From Planctomycetota bacterium (GTDB taxonomy: Bacteria; Planctomycetota; Planctomycetia; Planctomycetales; Planctomycetaceae), in the NCBI GenBank assembly GCA_013151585.1, contig JAADHY010000412.1, positions 1 through 9,362 of the forward strand: a DNA stretch of 9,362 nucleotides, read 5' to 3'. Made by a program: the position numbers and the translations under genes. Positions 1-4,596 of this stretch are shown here, piece by piece. Position 1 is the stretch's first letter. Each line of letters opens with the position of its first letter. The notes under the pieces are model-generated. The model saw only the letters and a list, made by a program, of their open reading frames with translations. It was not told the origin of the DNA and did no database searches.

Positions 1-52
1 GAATACCCACTTTCGGAAACGGAGTCTGCCAGCGGTAATCTGTCTGTGTCAT
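1..52 (-). CDS. Possible 5' end of a gene running off the left edge (unrecognised)
   Basis: The minus-strand frame through positions 2-4, 5-7 and so on has no stop between the left edge and about position 790, so a gene could enter the window here. The ATG at 52-50 has an AGGA about 10 nt upstream and would start MTQTDYRWQTPFPKVGI. The same frame continues upstream and offers ATG codons at 202 and 199, GTG at 217 and TTG at 226. Translation from those would add a hydrophobic stretch (VVLAIVTIAAMM) that could be a membrane anchor. I do not recognise the product. The gene would be divergent from the VWA gene at 389. An open frame of this length opposite GC-rich DNA can arise by chance, so both the gene and its start are uncertain. 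Confidence 0.35.
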   Translation of the reverse strand, partial: MTQTDYRWQTPFPKVGI

Positions 53-388
53 GGCTGCGGTTTCCTGAGTCCTAAGAAGAATCCCTGCGAAATGCTGCGC
101 CACAGCGCCCACCGTGGTGCATGAATGTCGATCGTTTGGCCTCCCGGCAATCGCATCCAACTGAAGCCGAAACCACACCGACCGAACGACGGTCGGCATC
201 ATCGCGGCGATCGTCACGATAGCCAAAACGACGCGAGTTGTCCAACGACTGATCCGGGCCCCTTGCCTGGCCCCCGAATAGCGGAAACAATGCTGGTGTT
301 GCCAGGAGGAACTGGCGGAGCCAGGGGGCTCCTTGTTCTGGATCCGCGTGCGAACTTCTTTCGAAAGTATTGATCCGGTCTGTGCATC
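53..388. other. Hairpin-rich region upstream of the VWA gene
   Basis: No plus-strand gene is convincing here: the frames are short and compositionally odd. The stretch holds several perfect inverted repeats. CCGACCG/CGGTCGG at 178-184 and 190-196 has a 5-nt loop. ATCGT-C-ACGAT lies at 210-220. A chain of alternating CTGG/CCAG elements runs from 266 to 324. GGAGCC/GGCTCC at 317-332 has a 4-nt loop. The palindrome CTTTCGAAAG lies at 358-367. A stop codon (TGA, 371-373) in the VWA frame shows that the VWA gene cannot begin further upstream. No clear -35/-10 pair was found. The left part may instead be the coding start of a minus-strand gene, as described in the entry at the left edge. Confidence 0.5.
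317..337 (+). terminator. Terminator-like stem-loop in the leader of the VWA gene
   Basis: GGAGCC (317-322), loop AGGG, GGCTCC (327-332), then TTGTT. A GC-rich 6-bp stem followed by a partly T-rich run resembles an intrinsic terminator, though the T tract is short. GCCAG at 320-324 overlaps this stem and can instead pair with CTGGC at 312-316, so the folds exclude each other. It could end transcription from upstream, act as an attenuator for the gene at 389, or be fortuitous. Confidence 0.3.
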
Positions 389-1522
389 ATGCCCGTTTTC
401 GAATACTCCCGTTGGGACGGCACGCAGCGGTTCACGCCCCAGTCGGCTGATCATGCGTTTGACGAGCTGAGCCAGTACTTGCTGGAGTACGGCGAACATA
501 TTCTCGATTATCTGGATCAGTCGGACGACGACTCCGAAGTGTTGGAGCTGTTGGTCCAGCACGGGTACATCGAGCGCGACCAGGAGGGCCGCTACCGCGT
601 GACGCCGAAGGCCGTCCGGCGGGTCGAGAACCGGGCGTTGGAGGAGCTGTTCCACGTCGCCCGCAAGGACAAATTGGGCAAGCACGAGACACCGTTTCGC
701 GGCCCTGGAGAGACGCTTCACGAAGAGTCCCGGCCGTACGAGTACGGAGACCCGATTGCCGACCTGAATCTGCACGAAACGCTCAAGAACGCTCTACATC
801 GTCAAGGCGGCGGAGCTCCGGTTCAGATCACCGAGGATGATCTGGTCGTCTACGACACGGAGTTTCAAACGACGTGCGCGACAGTCGTGCTGCTGGACAT
901 GTCGGGCAGCATGAGCCGCTTCGGCAAGTTCGGGCAAGCCAAGCGGGTGGCGATGGCGCTACAGGCCCTGGTGCGAGGTCGATACCAATCCGATTCGTTG
1001 CAGTTCGTGGGCTTTTACACGTACGCGACGCCGCTTTCGGAGCGGGACTTGTTGATGGCGGCTCCGAAGGAGGTGAGCCTGTTCGATCCGCGCGTACGAT
1101 TGCGGATCAATCTGGACCATCCGCCCCGGTTCGTGCCGCAGCATTTCACGAACATTCATGCCGGGCTGCAGTTCGCCCGCCGGATGCTCAGTCGCCAGCC
1201 AGCCCAAAACAAGCAGATCATCACGATCACCGACGGTGAGCCGACGGCCCACATCGAAGGCCGCGACTTGCTGCTGATCTATCCGCCGTCGGAGCGAACG
1301 GCTCGGGCCACGCTGGCCGAAGTGGCTCGCTGCGCCCGGGAAGGCATCCACCTTTCGAGCTTCGCTCTGGTCGAAGATTACTTCTATCTGGGGCTGGTCA
1401 ACTTTGTGGAGCAGATGGCACGGGTCTCGCGTGGCGTGGCGGCCTATTGCAACGCTCACGACCTGGGCAACCTGGTCCTCGACAGCTTCATCGGCGGCCG
1501 CCGCAAACGCCGAACAGGATGA
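389..1522 (+). CDS. VWA-domain protein with MIDAS motif, COG4867-like short form
   Basis: This 377-residue protein has a C-terminal von Willebrand factor A domain with a complete metal-ion-dependent adhesion site: D170-M-S172-G-S174 after a hydrophobic strand, T254 (TNIHAG) and D282 (TDGEP). Residues about 50-90 (LVQHGYIERDQEGRYRVTPKA) look like a winged-helix wing followed by a helix. This is followed by a charged linker with a GPGE/ESRPYEYGDP segment that resembles the pre-VWA part of actinobacterial COG4867 proteins such as Rv0959. Those proteins are clearly longer, about 600 residues or more, so this is a compact version. Relatives usually sit beside a MoxR/Mg-chelatase-type AAA+ ATPase and are thought to act with it on protein or metal-complex assembly; no such partner is visible here. 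It is cytoplasmic, since no signal or membrane segment is seen. The start is the first ATG after an in-frame stop at 371-373; its SD is weak. The C-terminus is basic (GGRRKRRTG). Confidence 0.88.
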   Translation: MPVFEYSRWDGTQRFTPQSADHAFDELSQYLLEYGEHILDYLDQSDDDSEVLELLVQHGYIERDQEGRYRVTPKAVRRVENRALEELFHVARKDKLGKHETPFRGPGETLHEESRPYEYGDPIADLNLHETLKNALHRQGGGAPVQITEDDLVVYDTEFQTTCATVVLLDMSGSMSRFGKFGQAKRVAMALQALVRGRYQSDSLQFVGFYTYATPLSERDLLMAAPKEVSLFDPRVRLRINLDHPPRFVPQHFTNIHAGLQFARRMLSRQPAQNKQIITITDGEPTAHIEGRDLLLIYPPSERTARATLAEVARCAREGIHLSSFALVEDYFYLGLVNFVEQMARVSRGVAAYCNAHDLGNLVLDSFIGGRRKRRTG

Positions 1523-1685
1523 AATCCCCACGACTTGCGACGGCCCCCATTCTGTGCTCTTTCCCGCCAAGCGTTGCGGTTTCCCGCCAAACCTCTAAAC
1601 TGATGGACCCAACTGGAGTATGTGGGGGCACATGTCGTGCCAGCAGGCAGATGCAACGTGGGACGCTCGATCTAAGGAGTGAGAA
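1523..1685. promoter_or_regulatory. Upstream region of dodecin with 11-bp direct repeat
   Basis: The 11-mer TTTCCCGCCAA occurs exactly at 1560-1570 and again at 1580-1590, a period of 20 bp or about two helical turns, which would suit a dimeric regulator binding one face of the DNA. A weak promoter-like pair, TTGCGG (1574-1579) and TAAACT (1596-1601), has a 16-bp spacer that contains the second repeat copy. A small hairpin, GGCAC-ATGTC-GTGCC (1627-1641), lies in the likely leader. The promoter assignment is tentative; the repeat itself is read directly from the sequence. Confidence 0.4.
1674..1679 (+). promoter_or_regulatory. Strong ribosome binding site of dodecin
   Basis: AAGGAG lies 6 nt before the ATG at 1686. 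This is the best Shine-Dalgarno match in the window and fixes the dodecin start. It suggests high translation, in keeping with dodecin being a 12-subunit storage protein. Confidence 0.8.
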
Positions 1686-1898
1686 ATGACGGAGCCTGTG
1701 TACAAGAAGATCGAAATCGTCGGGACATCGCCGAATTCCTTTGACGAAGCCACCGCCAACGCCGTCGCCAAGGCGGCTGAGACGGTTCGGAACCTGAGCT
1801 GGTTCGAAGTCGTGGAGTTGCGCGGCTCGATCGCGGACGGAAAGGTCAAGCAATACCAAGCGACGGTCCGCATCGGCTTCCGGCTGGAGGAAGAGTAG
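1686..1898 (+). CDS. Dodecin, flavin-binding storage protein
   Basis: A complete 70-residue dodecin, the normal family length. Dodecins form hollow 12-subunit spheres that bind pairs of flavins (FMN, riboflavin or relatives) and are thought to buffer free flavin and protect against its photochemistry. The sequence has the family pattern: strand VYKKIEIVGTSP, a helix of about 20 residues (S18-N36), then LSWFEVVELRG with W39 as the flavin-stacking Trp, then the GKVKQYQATVRIGFRLEE strand pair with Q58 in the position of the flavin-contacting Gln. These correspond to W36 and Q55 of the Halobacterium protein. It is cytoplasmic. It is a stand-alone gene, separated by 163 bp from the VWA gene and convergent with aroK. 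The start is fixed by the AAGGAG six bases upstream. Confidence 0.95.
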   Translation: MTEPVYKKIEIVGTSPNSFDEATANAVAKAAETVRNLSWFEVVELRGSIADGKVKQYQATVRIGFRLEEE

Positions 1899-1951
1899 CC
1901 GCCGTCGCGCTCGAGGCTTGCGAGACAACACAACAAACCGGTGTGTCGGAT

Positions 1952-1972
1952 GGACCGGCCGGCATGCGGTCC
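1952..1972. terminator. Hairpin between convergent dodecin and aroK
   Basis: GGACCG (1952-1957) and CGGTCC (1967-1972) form a perfect 6-bp stem around a 9-nt loop that contains the palindrome GCCGGC. It sits in the 87-bp gap between two convergent genes, where a two-way terminator is expected. There is no T tract on either side, so it is not a classical intrinsic terminator; it could still stabilise 3' ends. Confidence 0.3.
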
Positions 1973-1985
1973 GGTGACTCGTGAG

Positions 1986-2495
1986 TTATGATTGCTTTGC
2001 GATTCGGCAAATCTCGGTCGCGATTTCGTCAATGCTGCGGTCGTCGGTGGTGATTTCGTAGTGAGCGATCCGGCGGTAAAGAGGGGTTCGGCGCTCAAGC
2101 ACCTCCGCCACTTCCTCTGTAAAACTCTTTGTACCGGTCAGCGACGGGCGCTGGGTGTCGCCGGCAATGCGCTCGACGATGGTGGGCACGGACGCCTTCA
2201 ACCAAAAAACGGGTCCGGCCGCCCGCAGCGGCTCGAAATTTGCTTCCCGCTCGATCACGCCGCCGCCGCAGTCCAGGACCTGTCCGTCGCGTGCGGCAAA
2301 CCTGCGGACGATTTCTTCTTCCAGATCTCGGAAGCCCGGCCAACCTCGTTCTTCCACGATCTCCGGAATGCTTTTGCCGGCCGCCCGCTGAATCTCCTCA
2401 TCCAGACTGACGACGATCAGCCCCAACCGTTCGGCCACGCAGCGCGCGACGGCCGTTTTCCCCGTCCCACGATAACCGACGAGCACGACGTTCAC
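1986..2495 (-). CDS. aroK: Shikimate kinase
   Basis: A 169-residue enzyme of normal family length. It phosphorylates the 3-hydroxyl of shikimate with ATP, the fifth step of the chorismate pathway, in the cytoplasm. Walker A is GYRGTGKT (residues 7-14). R56 (GFRDLEEE) and the GGG motif (G77-G79) contact shikimate. R116 in TQRPSLTG lies in the lid over the active site. RRTPLYRRIAHY near residue 140 is the adenine-side motif. D32 matches the shikimate-contacting Asp, but the first Asp of the usual D-x-D, which helps hold Mg, is Ser30 here (SLDEEI). The start is GTG at 2495, supported by GGAGG with an 8-nt spacer. It follows aroE by 34 bp on the same strand, so the two are probably co-transcribed. 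Confidence in the family is high; full activity is probable. Confidence 0.93.
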   Translation of the reverse strand: MNVVLVGYRGTGKTAVARCVAERLGLIVVSLDEEIQRAAGKSIPEIVEERGWPGFRDLEEEIVRRFAARDGQVLDCGGGVIEREANFEPLRAAGPVFWLKASVPTIVERIAGDTQRPSLTGTKSFTEEVAEVLERRTPLYRRIAHYEITTDDRSIDEIATEICRIAKQS

Positions 2496-2529
2496 AGTGC
2501 GTTCCTCCCTCGGTCTCGTACGGCTCTGA

Positions 2530-3378
2530 TCACAGTCTCGCTTCTACCACTCGCCGCATGACGTCACGCGGGGCCTTCAAGCCCGTCCACAGCTCGAACT
2601 GCACGTAGGCTTGTCCGAGGAACATCTCGATTCCTTCGACCGTTCGACAACCTGCGACGGCCGCATCTTCGAGCAGCTTCGTGCGGCGGGGATTGTAAAC
2701 GGCGTCGAACACAACCAACTGCGGACGCAATAGCTCCGGCGGCACCAGACTGCGGCCTTCGTTCGGATGCATGCCGACGGGCGAACAATGCAGCAGCAGG
2801 TCGGCGTCGGCAAGCACACGGCGGAGCGACTCGTCGGTCAGCTCCTCGCCCTTTACGTCCGATCGACCGCGCTGGCGCACGTCCGCAACTAGCCGCTCAA
2901 GCTGATCCAGTTCGATGCCCAGAATCGTAATGTGCTCCGGCGGAGCTTCTCGCGCCAACGTGATGGCGATCGCCCCGCCCGAACCGAGAATCACCACGCG
3001 GCGTCCTTCTGGATCAGCCTCGGCGTCGCGCAATGCCCCCAACGCACCCAGCCCGTCTGAATTGGTGCCGAAAAGCCGTCCCGACTCGTTCACGACCGTG
3101 TTGATGCAGCCGATCCCCAAAGCCGTCTCGTCGACCTCGTCCACCGCGTGCATCGCCTCGACCTTGTGCGGAATGGTCACCGACAAACCGCGATACCCGA
3201 GGGCGCGGATGCCTTCCAGGGCGGCTTGCACCTGTCCGGGCTCGACATCGTGAGCCACATAAACGTACGGCAGTTCCAGAGCCTCAAAAGCCGCGTTGTG
3301 CATCTCCGGCGACAGCGAATGCCCGATCGGATGCCCGATCACGGCGCACACTTTTGTTTTCGCGTCGATTCGCGGCAT
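2530..3378 (-). CDS. aroE: Shikimate dehydrogenase
   Basis: A 282-residue protein that reduces 3-dehydroshikimate to shikimate with NAD(P)H, the step just before aroK. The N-terminal substrate domain shows S21-L-S23 (HSLSPEMHN), the catalytic Lys72 in VTIPHK, N93 (CINTVVN) and the catalytic Asp108 (TNSDGLGAL). The C-terminal FLGQAYVQFELWTG carries the conserved Gln. The nucleotide-binding domain starts at RVVILGSGGAIAI (residues 127-139). This glycine loop reads GSGGA-IAI where relatives have GAGGA-x-R-x-I, so it looks two residues short. The expected NR(T/S) dinucleotide-phosphate motif after the second strand is replaced by GIELDQ, which suggests NADH rather than NADPH (inference). The ATG at 3378 has AAGGA eight bases upstream. 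It is the first gene of a leftward aroE-aroK unit, divergent from the sugar-isomerase-like gene. Confidence 0.93.
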   Translation of the reverse strand: MPRIDAKTKVCAVIGHPIGHSLSPEMHNAAFEALELPYVYVAHDVEPGQVQAALEGIRALGYRGLSVTIPHKVEAMHAVDEVDETALGIGCINTVVNESGRLFGTNSDGLGALGALRDAEADPEGRRVVILGSGGAIAITLAREAPPEHITILGIELDQLERLVADVRQRGRSDVKGEELTDESLRRVLADADLLLHCSPVGMHPNEGRSLVPPELLRPQLVVFDAVYNPRRTKLLEDAAVAGCRTVEGIEMFLGQAYVQFELWTGLKAPRDVMRRVVEARL

Positions 3379-3433
3379 GGTGCCCGTCCTTATCGAAAAA
3401 CAATTTCGTTGGCGTGATCCGTTTGGTTGATTC

Positions 3434-3461
3434 AGTATGGAGGCCGCATCTGTGTTGTCAA
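3434..3461 (-). promoter_or_regulatory. Candidate promoter of aroE-aroK
   Basis: On the minus strand a perfect -35 TTGACA (3461-3456) is followed after 16 bp by CATACT (3439-3434), which matches four of six -10 bases. Transcription would start near 3427, giving a leader of about 50 nt before the aroE ATG. The housekeeping-sigma assignment is inferred from the match only. Confidence 0.45.
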
Positions 3462-3526
3462 GTGGGGGAGCGCCGGCGGCCCCGTCGCTCGGTTTTTGAG
3501 CCGGTGTCGTACTCGGTCCCTGGAGG

Positions 3527-3556
3527 TTTACTCGCGTCGGACAGGCTGGCTATGAT
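3527..3556 (+). promoter_or_regulatory. Candidate promoter of the exported-isomerase locus
   Basis: TTTACT (3527-3532), an 18-bp spacer, then TATGAT (3551-3556), a five-of-six -10 match. Transcription would begin near 3563, about 58 nt before the ATG at 3621. The leader would then contain the perfect hairpin GGACAG-CCTTG-CTGTCC (3577-3593), directly before the ribosome binding site AAGGGGGA (3606-3613). Confidence 0.4.
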
Positions 3557-3576
3557 CGTCGTCGGCAAAGTGGACG

Positions 3577-3593
3577 GGACAGCCTTGCTGTCC
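3577..3593 (+). repeat. Leader hairpin before the Tat-exported isomerase-like gene
   Basis: GGACAG (3577-3582), loop CCTTG, CTGTCC (3588-3593): a perfect 6-bp stem ending 12 nt before the Shine-Dalgarno sequence. GGACAGGCTGGC at 3539-3550 repeats the left arm, so an operator is also possible. No function can be assigned from the sequence alone. Confidence 0.35.
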
Positions 3594-3620
3594 AGCGAGC
3601 GAGACAAGGGGGAATCGATC

Positions 3621-4565
3621 ATGAAAGCGCGTTTTGTCACTGTTCAGCACGGGGACCAAGATCGCTTGGCGTGTTGCTCACGCCGAGAGTTTTTGGGGAA
3701 GACAGCCGCGATAGCATTGGCCGGGGCGGCAACACCGGGCGCCGTTGCCTCTGAGACGCAGGGAACCGGTCCGTCGCGTTGGACCATGCGGCTTTCCACT
3801 TCGTCGATCCACTTCATGGCGCTTCGGATTGAGGAGGCCTGTGCGCGAATCGCTCGTCTCGGCTTCGAAGCGATCGACATCTGGTCGGCTCACGCCGGAT
3901 GCCCTCACCTCGACGACGTTCAGAAGCGGCTCGGTGCCGGCGGACTGAGGAGGATTCTCGAAAAAAACAACCTGAAGCTGTTTTCATTTTCCGTTTACCG
4001 GGGCGGCTATCCTCGTTACGCCAAGCTGCTCGGACAACTTGGCGGCGGAGTCGCCGTGCGCGGCAGCACGCGGTTCGACAAAGGTCAACCGCTTACCGTT
4101 CAAATGCGGAAGTTCCTGGAAAGCCTGAAACCCGAGATCGAGCTGGCCGAGAAGTACGACTCGTACCTGGCAATCGAAAACCACGGCCACGCGCTGCTGA
4201 ATACCCTCGACTCGCTGAAGGCGTTCGTGGACCTGAATCAGTCGCCGCGAGTGGGCATCGCGTTGGCGCCGTTCCACGTGCAACGGTTGAAGGCGTCGGT
4301 CGTCGAAGCGATTCGGATTTCTGGCCGGCAACTGTTCTTCTTCTATGCGTGGCAGCGGGCGTCCACAAAGAGCTTCAACCAGCTCCCCGGCCACGGCCCC
4401 ACGGACTTCACGCCGTGGATCGCTGCTTTGGCTGAGGTCGGCTACCGCGGCTATGTCAATCCCTTCATGCACGGCGAAGTTGAGCCTGACAAGATGTCCG
4501 CGGCGCTGGCCAAAGCGAAGACGTACTTGGAAAGCTGTTACCGCCGGGCTGTGAGCGGTTCGTAG
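3621..4565 (+). CDS. Tat-exported TIM-barrel protein, sugar phosphate isomerase/epimerase family
   Basis: A 314-residue protein. The start at 3621 is chosen over an in-frame ATG at 3354 because AAGGGGGA lies seven bases upstream and the protein then begins with a Tat signal: S20-R-R-E-F-L-G-K27, a hydrophobic stretch to about A43 and a likely cut at AVA-SE. Export is therefore to the periplasm, or outer-surface compartment. The rest matches the AP-endonuclease-2-like TIM barrel (PF01261): RIARLGFEAIDIWS in the first helix/strand, the strand YLAIENHG with the metal-ligand Glu186, GIALAPFHV (211-220) and GYVNPFMHGEVEPD (277-290). The usual Asp before the H of the GIALDPGH-type motif is Ala216, and the usual last-strand Glu is absent (VNPF). 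Some relatives act on free or 3-keto sugars and glycosides; the substrate here is unknown. The gene ends 31 bp before the secreted 709-residue protein, so the two form a probable operon. Confidence 0.85.
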   Translation: MKARFVTVQHGDQDRLACCSRREFLGKTAAIALAGAATPGAVASETQGTGPSRWTMRLSTSSIHFMALRIEEACARIARLGFEAIDIWSAHAGCPHLDDVQKRLGAGGLRRILEKNNLKLFSFSVYRGGYPRYAKLLGQLGGGVAVRGSTRFDKGQPLTVQMRKFLESLKPEIELAEKYDSYLAIENHGHALLNTLDSLKAFVDLNQSPRVGIALAPFHVQRLKASVVEAIRISGRQLFFFYAWQRASTKSFNQLPGHGPTDFTPWIAALAEVGYRGYVNPFMHGEVEPDKMSAALAKAKTYLESCYRRAVSGS

Positions 4566-4596
4566 AGGTTGCAGATTTGGCTCAGGGGTCGAAACG

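Noticed and set aside
125..373. 82-codon plus-strand open frame before the VWA gene
   Set aside because: Composition (His, Asp, Arg, Pro rich) is not protein-like, no ribosome binding site, and it overlaps several hairpins.
959..1570. 203-codon minus-strand open frame over the VWA gene
   Set aside because: It is opposite the MIDAS-containing VWA domain; no ribosome binding site or recognisable motif.
3354..3620. Upstream extension of the TIM-barrel gene to ATG 3354
   Set aside because: It would overlap the aroE start and bury the Tat signal about 110 residues into the protein; the ATG at 3621 has a good ribosome binding site.
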